Positions 44,342 through 54,501 of a stretch of 64,000 bases of DNA are shown one piece after another. Position 1 is the first letter of the stretch, and the number at the start of each line of letters is the position of its first letter. The stretch comes from Cryptomeria japonica (taxonomy: Eukaryota > Streptophyta > Pinopsida > Cupressales > Cupressaceae). Below the pieces are notes generated by a model. It ran no database searches. It was not told the DNA's origin and saw nothing but the letters and a program-made list of their open reading frames with translations. The stretch is taken from assembly GCF_030272615.1 (NCBI RefSeq), contig NC_081411.1:160686971-160750970 (forward strand), read 5' to 3'. Position numbers and translations under genes: made by a program.

Positions 44342-46230
44342 TTAGCTCTCTAGCGTTGTTCTCAAATTTGAAAACCTACCAACCAACATGTTGAGACTTT
44401 CATTTGCTATAAGGTCATCTGACCTATTACCTTCTCTGTAGACATGTATTTTAATTTCATCAAACAGCTCTATCAGACATTTACATCTACCAATAATCTC
44501 TTTGATTTCCCATGGAGGAGAGGTGACATTATTGAGACAGTTGACTAAGAGTTTAGAATCTCCTTCCAGAATGACGTTTCTTCTAGTGATGTCAAAAAGA
44601 CATTGTAGACCTATCCAAGCTACCCAAGCTTTCACCTTGTTGTTAGTGGTAGTACTTAAACCCGATCCATACCCCACAGCTAAGAAACCTTTGTGATCAT
44701 TGATCAATCCTCCTGCCCTCGATATTCTCGAATTACCTTTAGAGAAATCATCAAAGTTGCATTTAATCCATCCAACATCCAGGGGTAGCTACCACCACGA
44801 GGTTCTCAAGATCATTTTTTTCCAATTTATATTGAAAAAACTATGTCAAACTCCCCAAATCTGTTTTAGTCTTAGATCAAATAGAGAGGGGAGGGTTTTG
44901 GTGAAGCCAATAACATTCACATTCACATTTTCTTTAATTTGCTGCATGATTATATTGAAAATAATTGTGCTACTTCTCTTCTCTTCTCTGAATATCCTAT
45001 TGTTGTGTTCTTTCTAGAAGTTCCAAGCAAGAAAAGGGGGGATTTGCTGCCATATGTTCTTATCAATCTATTGGGAGTAGGGAGAAAATTTCCATACCTC
45101 ATTGAATTCTTTGAAAGATTTAAGTTGCACCCAATAAGTGTTAAGCTTCCTCTAGATTTCATCCCATATTTCATGAGCAAAGTTACAATGTAGGAACATG
45201 TGATCAATACTTTTAGAGTCCATATAACAAAGTTCACACCTATTGACCAAAGAAAACCCCCTTTTATTTAGGTTATCTATAGTAAGAATTCGACCATGAG
45301 CAATCACCCACCAGAAATAATTAATTTTAGGAATTAACCCCTTTATCCATATTTCTTTCCATAAATCTTCTCTGTTATTGTTATCCTCCAAAAGGTGATA
45401 GACAAACTTAACAGTGAACTTGCCAAAATTACTCCATTTCCAAATCCAATCATCCTCCCCCCTAGGAGTGTAAAGAGAGTAGTTAGGTAGCATGGCAGAG
45501 AGGTCAGCAACTTCCTTCAACACTATACTTTTGAAGGATGGGTTCACATCCGGATCAGAGGAGATGAGTCTGCTCAAATCAATCCAGGATGCAAGACCCT
45601 AGTTCCAAGTTAGGAAGTCTTTCACCTGTCCCCCCAGATAACAATTTAGAAACTTCTTGATATTGTTTAGATGTGGGAAAGAATCCAAAGGTTGTCCCTG
45701 CACCTAATTGTCTTTCTAGAACTTAGTATTTCTTCCATTACCTATAATTACCATCCCATTTCTTCTGATGTATTGTCTTGTTTTACCCACACCGTGCCAA
45801 ATGGTTGAGCCCACGGGGAGCTCCTCTTGATAAATAAATTTTTCCCCATTGTTACTTGGGAAATATTTATCTTTCAAGATCTTTGTCCGGTCTTTTTGTT
45901 CCTCAAATAATGGCCAACCTATCTTAGTAATAAGTTCTTTGTTAAAGATTTTACTTTTTCTAATTCCCAATCCTCCACAATTCCAGGGTATGTACACTTT
46001 GTCCCAAGAGACCAAGGAGAGTCTACTTTTTTCTTCCATACTGGACCATAGGAACTTTTTTGGTATCCTTTCAATTTTCTCCACCACCACACCTTGTAAC
46101 TTGAAAAGAGAATGGAAATAAATAGGCACTTTTTGAAGGCAAGATTTAACAAGTTGAATTTTACCTATCAAACTGAGAAGTTTCCCTTTCCAACCAGCCA
46201 ACTTGTTTTGAAATCTCTCCAGCAAGCCAT
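44342..46230 (-). pseudogene. 5'-truncated LINE: RT tail, zf-RVT and RNase H
   Basis: Minus-strand pieces in order: 46225-45716, the region after the reverse transcriptase core (LVKSCLQKVPIYFHSLFKL, ERIPKKFLW, WDKVYIPWNCGGLGIRK); 45577-45152, the zinc-binding reverse transcriptase domain (PKINYFWWVIAHGRILT, CELC...DHMFLHC); then LAWNFWKEHNNRIFREEKRS, and from about 44800 a plant-type RNase H (WIKCNFDDFSKGN, EGDSKLLVNCLNN, YREGNRSDDLIANES) ending at 44342. Several stops and frameshifts lie between the pieces. ORF1, endonuclease and most of the reverse transcriptase are missing on the right, the usual outcome of incomplete target-primed copying. No clear poly(A) tail was seen. Confidence 0.85.
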
Positions 46231-46716
46231 TCTAGAAGTTCTGACTAGGAGCGCTTAGAGAGCAGGGGTAAATGTTACAAAAGAGTGATGAAGACAATTT
46301 ATGACATGCTTTGATTTATGAACAAAGATCAACATTTGAATAGCGGATGTATTTCTTTACAGTCCAACTATAGATATTGGTGTATCTTTATCATATGTAT
46401 TGTATTTTTTTGTGAAAATGTGATCTTTAATATTTGCAGTTCCCCTTTTTATCTTTCCCGAAGGTTGTGTGCCTTAGCTTTGTAGGTCATCTTAGGAGTA
46501 GTGAGCTCCTTGGCCTCTAGCCTAAACATTTTAATTAGTTTGTCATATGCTAAGATAAATCTCACTATGGTTTTTCCTAGTTTGGGTTTTCCATGGAAAA
46601 ACCTGTTGTTTTTATGTTGTTACCTTTGTGGTTTCAGTTAGTTACTTTGATGCATATGTTAGATGGAATGAATATAATAACATAACACATGAGGAAGACT
46701 CAAGTTTTTGAAAACC

Positions 46717-47745
46717 ATGTTTGATTCAGATTTAGATGCTATGGAACAAAATGATTGGGACATTAATGTTGTGGTAGACATGGATGTAGAATTAAGACAT
46801 GTTTTAACAGATCTAGATGAAAGCATAAACAAGTACAAGAAATAAAAAGAAAATATCACCTATTTGAGAAAACTACTTGATGAAGGAAGGAAGGCTATTG
46901 ATGATCTTGAAACAAAGATACATGACAAGTCTATAGAATGTATGGAACTTGAGGAAGAAATGGATTCCTAAGGGAAAAAATAAAAGTGGCAAAAAAATAA
47001 ATTGACAAAGGTCCAAAGCTTAAATGTAGAAGTGAAGTGCTTGATGTGATGCTCAATGCCCATAAAAAAATAAAAGATTACGGTGGACTTGGAGTTGAAA
47101 ATGGTGAAAGTTCTAAGAGGATCAATAAAAGAGACAAAGGAAAGGTAAAGATCAAGGATGAATTGAAAAACTCTAACAAAGATCAACAAGGTTTCATTCT
47201 AGTTCGAAACAAGAACATTGATAAAAGGACTACTACTCAAACTAGGTATTCATCAAACTTTATTGGTTTCACATAATAAATTTGGACATAGAGATATTGA
47301 ATGTAGAAATCAAATAAGATCTCAACCATTTAATAGGCAACTACACTTGCAATAATTTTGGACATAAGAAAATGAGTGTAGTTTAGGATGGTATGAAATA
47401 TATATGTGAATACAAAATATAGTAAAAATGGTCATTCATTCAATGAATATTGTTATGCTTGCAAAATAATTGGGCACAAGGCTAAGTGTAGATCTAATAT
47501 CAGAAGAAGCGTAAATAGTTTGTAACAAGGTCCAAATTGCTATAACTACAATAAACTTGGACACATTACTAGGTTTTGTAGAGGAAAGAATTATAAGAAT
47601 ACTAGTTCAGTAAAGAAGATTGATGCTAGCAAAGAAAAGGACAATATATAGATGATATGGGTGAAGAAATTAGATTAGAAGGTGAAAGAAAAGAGTGAGA
47701 AACTGTCTACACCTTCTCTTGGTGAAAATTCCTCTTCTGGTAAAT
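46717..47745 (+). pseudogene. Gag-like ORF of element H: coiled coil and four zinc knuckles
   Basis: Starts at ATG 46717 (MFDSDLDAMEQNDWD), then a Glu/Lys/Leu-rich coiled coil broken by two stops (near 46842 and 46968). Four knuckle sites follow: about 47262-47310 (needs a frameshift), 47340-47385 (CNNFGHKKM), 47455-47496 (CYACKIIGHKAKC, complete) and 47537-47582 (CYNYNKLGHITRFC, Tyr for the second Cys). The tail (IWVKKLD, KLSTPSLGENSSS) parallels the end of E's gag (IWKKKSD, PSPSVEN). Gag coats element RNA; this copy is dead. Confidence 0.6.
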
Positions 47746-48239
47746 AAACGGTATGCACTACCTAAGGGGAGATTGAAATTAAGATCTTATGAATCCCCTT
47801 GTGGTTAGTATGTTGAATTATTTTTAACATGGAAGAGGTTGTGAAGGTGTTTCCAAAGGTTTCCAGATGGTTTTGCTAGTCTACAACATTGTTTGTGAAA
47901 AGTACTAAAATAGAGTATATGAGTTAGAATAGTAAAATACAATAATGAATGCTTAACCCTAATTAGGTCAATTCAGTGGATAAGTGGTTGTTTGAAATCA
48001 TTTCAATCACTTGTGATCTTGTTATCTTGATAGTTCTTGCATGGAAATGAGTTGATTGTTCGATTAGTGCATTTGAAGTATTTTCCCTTGCAAACCCTAG
48101 GTTCTCTATGATTTCTATAAAAAGGTGAAATCGAAACTCTGATTGTTGTCAACCCTGAATCGAATCATGCCTTATGTTCAAGTTTGTATTTATATGTGGC
48201 AATAGTGAAAGACAAGGAAGTTATTATTTTTAGGGTTTG

Positions 48240-48780
48240 AATTGACCGTGTTTACATTGAAGATGTGAGGGCATACATACATGTTGAGCTAAAAGAGGTT
48301 AGTCATCTAAAGTTTCATGATATTTGGGATAAGTTAACTAAACTAGATTTGACTTCATTCAAAGAGAAATATAAAAACATTCCAAGAATGGGTTTGAATG
48401 TCTGGAAAGATTTTTCTAATTTTAGCTATGAAGAGGAGTAGATCACATTCATTAGGATATAATGTCTTTAGACAAACCATACAAGATAAGTAGGGATACC
48501 ATTAGGGCAATGTTTGGAATGTGCTCCACTAGTAGAGAGAGAAGGAGACATGCATTCATATCATGAGTATTCATTATCTTCAAGGAAAAATTCCATTCAT
48601 CCATCATCCATCTTGAAGCATAATGGAGCAAAGTCACATCAATATTCATGCAAGCATGTGTTTGACATGTTATTGCATTTGACATTAGTGATCATATCTA
48701 AAGAGCACTGTATCATCAACCTTCAGTCAATAATTGCACATCTAAGGTGTTTCATTTAGCATGAACAATGGAGGAATAGG
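48240..48780 (+). pseudogene. ORF2-like relic of element H
   Basis: Reads IEDVRAYIHVELKEVSHLKF, then KLTKLDLTSFKEKYKNIP and VWKDFSNFSYEEE, and after a break ISRDTIRAMFGMCSTS (48486-48533). These align in order with E's ORF2: KGDLSSYIDCKIEDLRSL, the FKSLCDENRKIQPEYIRV stretch, YFLEEFEEEH and ITKEAIQDVTGLCSTV. Function unknown. Confidence 0.55.
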
Positions 48781-49571
48781 TAGCTCCCATCGTCCTCGAC
48801 CCAAAAAGTCAGCTCAATGTTTGGATAGTGAATTATATGTTCTCTCTTAATCCAAAAAACATCTCACTTGTTTTCCTTGAAATCTGTAGAATTAGGTTGC
48901 TCCCACTCTCCTGGTCCTAACAATTTATCCCATATTTTTAGCTAAAAGTTCTAATCTATTTTCCCTTATTAGATCTCTATCTATAGCTCTATGTGAAATC
49001 TGTAACATTTTGTCTTTGTTGTTTTGGTCTAATTTCTCATTGTTTTCCCTAGAATTTGCATAATTTCAATTTCAATTTCAACTCAAACAAGAAGAAACAC
49101 CAATCTAATCTACATTCAATCCCTTGAGGGTTGGATCAATTAGATTCATCTTTCCTCCTTAATATTAGTGGCCTTATCAATCCTCTAGGTGGTAAAGCCC
49201 TAATTTTCACCACCTTACATTCTAGTGAAACTGATGCTTTTTACATTTTTGCATATTTTTGAGTGGGAGTTTTTAGATCTAATTTTTCTTGATTGAGATT
49301 ACGAAATTTGATTCATTTTTTGTTTCAGATATGATAACATTAACTACTAGCTATATTTACCAAAATCGCGTGTCAGTTAATAGCTTATTTGATTTTATGT
49401 TACTTGCATTTTTTCATACTACTTTCACATATTGAATTTTAAGGATTTCAAAAATATTTCCTTCTTACAAGTCATTGTTCGAAAATTTTACTCATATTTC
49501 ATGCGGTTATATAATGATGTTAATAAAAGCATTGATGAAATATGTGGATCTCATAAGGGCTTGAGAAGACA
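48781..49571. other. Non-coding, probably retroelement leader
   Basis: T-rich non-coding DNA, with TTTCAATTTCAATTTCAA near 49066 and a GGTGGTAAAGCCCTAATTTTC word near 49188. No ORF. Confidence 0.3.
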
Positions 49572-50360
49572 ATGTGCATGATAATCCTTGAGATGATATT
49601 GAAACAACTCTCTTCTTGTGTATCTCATGTCAATGAGGATAGAATCAATATTCCTATGAATGATCTCTTTAATGAAGTAGAAACATTGAAGAGAAACATG
49701 ACACCATCCTCTTCTCATAAGGATACTCTAGTGCAAGAGGGACAAGGTAACTGCCTTAAAATATCAAACTCTCTAGATCCTTCTTGTTCTCCTAGAGCTT
49801 ATCTTAGTCATCAACATATTGTAAGGGAAGATGATGTTATGCATTTCACTCATGATATATCTCCTATAGTAACATTAAGCAAAAATAAATATTTTGATGA
49901 TCCCCCTTCCAAATATAATAGAGAGGACATGAATAATGATGATGAAAAGCAGAATCTCGCTACAAAGGATATTCCTTCTCCATCCACTCATCTCTTTGGT
50001 CCTTCACCTTGAACAACAAAATTCAAAGAGATTCATGATGAGAGTCCTTCTTTTTCACAATTGAAAACATCTTATGAGGTAGTTTATGATATGATTTCAA
50101 ATCAAGGTTGTAGTGGACAAGGACTTGGAAAACAAGAACAAGGAATAAAAGTCCCTATGGACCCTCCCTCACAATTTACTAAAGAAGGCCTTGGATATCC
50201 CAATTTTCAAAAATCTATGGAGGATGCTTGTAATGTTCAAATGCTTAAAGAGTATTTTGCACGGCATAGAAACTATCATCTATCCAAAAATCCATCTTCT
50301 TTAAATCCCCCCCTCCTTTATCAATTCTTTCACCTCAAGAAAACAATCCTTCTTCCTTGA
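49572..50360 (+). pseudogene. G-patch protein fragment of a retroelement
   Basis: Two neighbouring frames, 49572-50012 and 50061-50360. In the second, YDMISNQGCSGQGLGK then QEQGIKVPMDPP and FTKEGLGYP is a G-patch, the glycine-rich RNA-binding motif that some retroviruses and plant LTR elements carry near the protease. The first is Ser/Asp/Asn-rich and without domain; its TGA at 50010 lies in the same frame as the second (50061 - 50013 is a multiple of 3), so they were probably one ORF. A non-coding 640 bp then leads to the hairpin at 51002 and LTR-like sequence at 51056. I take it as the 3' coding end of a retroelement related to, or fused with, element D. Confidence 0.5.
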
Positions 50361-51001
50361 CTAGTCTACCTTGGCCAACATCTCAAGAGACAAGACCTAA
50401 GAATCAAGAGAAATTAGCTACAAGAATCTTTTTGAGATTGAAGTATAATAAGCATGTTATTTTTCCTTTCATATAATATAGCAATAAGAGAAAAGATTGT
50501 GATGAGTATTGTCTCTTTCATCGTTGTTATTGCATTACTCTTACAACTGATCTTGCATTTTTTCTTAGTGAAGAGGTAGTGCCTTAGCACTCCATTCACC
50601 TTATTATGTTATTCCTTACCCTATGATATTGACCTAGTTTACCTTTATTTGGGGCTCAAGTTGTCATCTATGGTGATGCATTTTAATTCCAATTATATTG
50701 GGACAACAACATAATAGTCTTTTTTTCCTTGTTTCCATGCTTTTAGGGAAAAGAATCCTATTTCAATTCACTCTCTTTTTCAATGATTGCATTTTTCATA
50801 ACTTGGCATCTTTTCTTACATAGAATGGTCCTCCATGTGAGTACATACATGTCCCTTGGCTGGAATTATTATTTGTTTGCATTGGTGTGTCTTCTTATGA
50901 ACAATCTCTCCTTTTTGAATGTATGCAATCCTTTCTCTAAGAATTGACTTTTTCCTAACAATGGGTGTGTATGTTTAGTTTCCTTCTTTTTCATAGATGT
51001 T
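50361..51001. other. Non-coding 3' region behind the G-patch ORF
   Basis: T-rich; no coding sequence. Ends at the hairpin 51002-51053. Confidence 0.35.
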
Positions 51002-51053
51002 ATCTTTATCAAAGTTCCCTCTAATTTTGGAGGGAAATAACTTTGATAAAGAT
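51002..51053 (+). other. Strong hairpin over a purine tract
   Basis: ATCTTTATCAAAGTT (51002-51016) is a perfect inverted repeat of AACTTTGATAAAGAT (51039-51053). Inside, CCCTC (51017-51021) pairs with GAGGG (51030-51034), with the purine stretch GGAGGGAAA on the 3' arm. It ends two bases before an LTR-like TGCTGG start. Confidence 0.8.
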
Positions 51054-51055
51054 CT

Positions 51056-51933
51056 TGCTGGAGTGAATTATTATTTACTCAATCTTAGGCTTACTTAGGC
51101 ATATCATTTTCCTAGATAGTAAGTAGAGATTATTATATTTTATTGTTTACCTTTAATGGTCACATTTTTCTTACGGGGTATCGCGTTGGAGGGCATTAGC
51201 TTTGCTACCGCGTTCTTCTACTTTTCTAGAGAGGAGGTTTGTGCTTCATTAACTTGCATGACCATTGTCATTATTAGCACATATTGCATTATCCAGCGAT
51301 ATTCTTCTGATTGGGTCCATTCATTGCCGATGTGTTTTCCCTGTGTTGATTTGGTCCAAATGTCCACGATTCGTGAGTGATCGGCTTGTGCTTTCATTCA
51401 TTGTGATCGACGATTAGATCTGGAGTGATCACGGGTAACTCTATTTGGTGGATCGGGAGTAACTCCCTTCACTTTGCATCTAATTGGGAGAGACTGTGGA
51501 TGCAGTTTTGAGAATCCATCGGGCTCTTTGCTGGGACTAGAATCGTGTGTCCTTGGCCGTAATTGGCATTTATTAGCCAGACGTATTTATCTGTGCTTGA
51601 CCAACTGTCTGTATCATTTTGGCGTAGCAGTCGTCGATCGGGCATTATTTACTTTCATTGGTCGAGTTTTTGCTATGTACTACAGACACATAAAGTGGCG
51701 CAGCACGGTGCTGATTTTGGGTTTTTTGCCTTGTTTGGTAAAATACCTATTTTGTGGTCTGCATTTCCTTGATTGATGAAGGGAGCCTTTCACATCTGCG
51801 GACTATATTTTGAAGACTCTTGTGCGTTAGTCCTCGATTTGTCATTGGCCGAGAGTATTGGTTGGTGATCAAGTTTATTTGAATCGGCTTGTGTTTTGAC
51901 TGTGGCACGGGAACTCGCCAAAAATATCACCCA
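51056..51933 (+). repeat. Probable LTR, 5' of element D
   Basis: Starts TGCTGGAGTGAATTATTATT, close to the LTR start of A (TGTTGGTGTAAATAATTATT). Ends near GCCAAAAATATCACCCA, close to A's GGCAAAATATCACA. The middle differs in length and sequence (878 against 486 bp). A primer site was not found after it, so the call is tentative. Confidence 0.4.
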
Positions 51934-52241
51934 AAAAGGCCATCATTTTTGGCTGCAATTTTTTTTCCATGGGTATATGGTAAGTCCTTTTCACCGAAAC
52001 TTCCTTTCATAGGTTTTTTTTTCAAACTTGAATGAGTTCTACATACGGAGTCAGTTTGTGGCCCATTATATATCATTGGAAAGGTCGTTTCACCAACTTT
52101 ATGGTGGTAGAGGTATATGTCCAATATTTTGTTGTTTGATGGTGTTATTATTCCATTGAAGTTACATGTAGTTCGCTCCATTTCTTGTGTACAGATTGGT
52201 TTAATTGCTTGTATTGTAGGAGGATAATCAATTGTTCTATT
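51934..52241 (+). other. Leader of element D
   Basis: Non-coding. Contains TATATCATTGGAAAGG (52070-52085), a word that recurs in the leaders of B and C. Confidence 0.45.
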
Positions 52242-54027
52242 ATACTCTTTCATTAAGGATTTGTCAAAAGTCATACTCCTTCATTAAGGATTTGTCAAAA
52301 GTCATACTCCTCAGTCCATATAATTATCATGACTGGAAAAATCAAATGGAGTTATTGTTACTAAAAAAGACGCTGCGTAGAATCACTCTTGCCAATGATC
52401 CAGAACCCGTAGGTGCTACAGAAAAGAGGAAATGGTTTGATAGAAGAGATGAAGCTCTTGGTACTCTTCGTTTGTCCATTTCTCCTAATTTTTAATATCA
52501 TGTTGTATCTTGCAAAAATCCTAATGCTATTTGGACTATCTTAGAGGATCTCTTTGGTAATCCTGATAAAATGAGGAAATTCAAGTTGGAGAATGAACTA
52601 TTGAGTCTAAATCCTAGTGATTTTAACAATATCCAAGACTTCTTTTCTCAGCTCAATTCTCTTAGATTGGAGTTATCTAATTGTGGGGTGACAAAAGAGG
52701 ATGAACAATTATTTTTTTCTATTCTTTATAAGCTTGAACCTTTTTATTCAATTTTCTTTCTACATTCTATGCTACTATGAATGCTCTTGGTAGTGCACAC
52801 AAAATGCCTTCTTTTGATGGATTTGCCGCTCAACTCACAAGGGAACAAGCAAAGTTGGCACACATGGATACATTAAAGCCTTCTAAGCATCAAGCACTTC
52901 TTTCAAATAACTCCACTCCAAAGGCTTCAAGTGGCAAAGGAAAGAAACAACATAAGGATCCCAAGTCCAATGATGAAGAAAAGAATTCTCCTTCCAAGCA
53001 TACTCTTGAGTTCAAGACCTCTTTTAAAGAGGAATCACCAAACATGAAGAAGAATAAATGTGCTTATATTACAAACAGCAAGGACATGATGAGTATAAGT
53101 GTTATACTAATAATATCGATAAGCTTACACACATTCTTCAAAAGAACAACATTAAGTTTCCCTCACCAGTGTATCCTCCTTCTTCTTCATCCCAAGTGAT
53201 AGCTTCTTCATCTAGACAATTAGGAACTGCAAGACTTTTTAATGGCATTGATAAGATGAAAGGTAATGTACTCATGGCTACTAGACATCCTCAAAAATGG
53301 GAGATGGCTTCTTGATTCATGTGTCTCTCATCATATGGCATCTTATATGGATATGTTCTCTTCTTTTGAGCGTTGTAATTCTCCTAACGTATTAATGGGT
53401 AACAACACATACATGAAGGTTTGCAGGAAAGGTTTTATTGACATGGGAGAGGGGACTTTTAATGATATTCTTTGTGTATCATCCTTGAACACTAACCTCT
53501 TTTCAATGTATCAAAATACTCATGAGGCACAAGGTAAGATAGTGGAGTTCACTCCTGATTATGTCTACATTAGGGACATGGAGACTAGAGATGTCATAGC
53601 TACTAGAGTTGTGGATCATGCTTCTAGATTGTATTCCTTTTCTAATTTTTCTTATGATAATGATTATGATGCTCCTTTGGCTGATATGCACAGCCTTCCA
53701 TCAGGGATGAATCATGTTTGTGAGGATAAGTTTGGACACTTGAATCATTATGTTCTTGAGATGAGTGTTGAGCTTCCTACTCCTCCATCTCCTACTTCTT
53801 TGGACTTGAGTTCTACTATTCATTAGGATGATCATAGTATTTTAGATCTTGTAGTATGGGATGAGTACTTGGATGGCATTTCAGACTTGTTTGTTGAGTC
53901 TCATATTGCAGATTTGGGAGGCATAATTGAGGGGGTTTCTCTTCTCTTTGATGATAGTCTCATCATAGCTAGATATTCCTCTTCACCTTGTTTGGAGATT
54001 GATGTTATGAGACTCTTCCTTCACTAG
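52242..54027 (+). pseudogene. Gag-protease of element D
   Basis: Order as in A: UBN2-type gag (LLSPYNYHDWKNQMELLLL, IWTILEDLFGNPDKM, SLNPSDFNNIQDFFSQL), Lys/Ser-rich linker, knuckle CLYYKQQGHDEYKC (its first residues depend on a frameshift near 53060; CAYY in the linker frame), protease-like LLDSCVSHHMA (Cys for the Gly of DSGAS), LCVSSLNTNLFSMYQ, VVDHASRLYSF, and the acidic module with WDEYLDGISDLFVES (53857-53901). Breaks: TAA at 52493, a frameshift near 52780, another near 53060, a TGA near 53313 in one frame, and TAG at 53824. A 31-bp tandem duplication (52242-52303) also disturbs the first codons. Not functional. Confidence 0.65.
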
Positions 54028-54501
54028 ACTTGTCTCATTTCATGGTCCAGTTTGATCATGCTTGTGTGATGAGTTCTTTAGCCTTGCAGACTCCTATTCA
54101 ATTTTTTAGAGATTCCCACTTAGAGACTTTCATCCTCCTTCTTTCAGTTGGACATGGCATGGATTTTTCATCATTCAATGGACTTTTTTCTTCCTAAGGG
54201 AAGATGTGTTTCTTGTAGATATTACGTAATCTTTTTTTTCCAAGCATACTTCATCGACATTGGAGCTTCTTCATTATTGGGGGATATTATTGCTCTTTCC
54301 TTCCTTCCTATGGGGGGATACTTAATTGTATATACATGATGCATGTAGTCCTTGGGGGGCTCTTGAGTCCTTCATCCATCATGATTCTATTGTTTGTTTT
54401 CTCTCTTTTGGAGAAGAGTTTTTTCCCATGTGGTTTTCTCATTTTATATGCTTTGTGAGAGATTCATTTCATTAAATTTGCATTGCACATGGGTACCTAA
54501 C
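54028..54501 (+). other. 3' non-coding block of element D
   Basis: Words in order: TCTCTTTTGGAGAAGAG, TTTTTTCCCATGTGG, GCTTTGTGAGAGATTCA and CACATGGGTACCTAAC. A carries the same series on the minus strand. Confidence 0.6.

Larger units (their letters stand above)
46260..48780 (+). mobile_element. Element H: degenerate element with the gag-ORF2 plan of E
   Basis: A plus-strand relic. LTR-like sequence (about 46260-46650) contains GGTTTTTCCTAGTTTGGG and TTTTCCATGG (46569-46596), the plus-strand form of the LTR motif in E and F. Gag follows (46717-47745), then a non-coding gap and ORF2-like pieces (48240-48560). No integrase or reverse transcriptase. The right-hand LTR was not found. Confidence 0.55.
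51056..54501 (+). mobile_element. Element D: gag-protease element without pol, cut by F
   Basis: Plus-strand relative of A: probable 5' LTR, leader, gag, knuckle, protease-like part, acidic C-terminal module, then the 3' non-coding block ending at CACATGGGTACCTAAC (54485-54501). Here F's LTR begins with TGTTGAAC. No integrase or reverse transcriptase. D's purine tract and 3' LTR should lie beyond F, outside the window. Confidence 0.65.
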
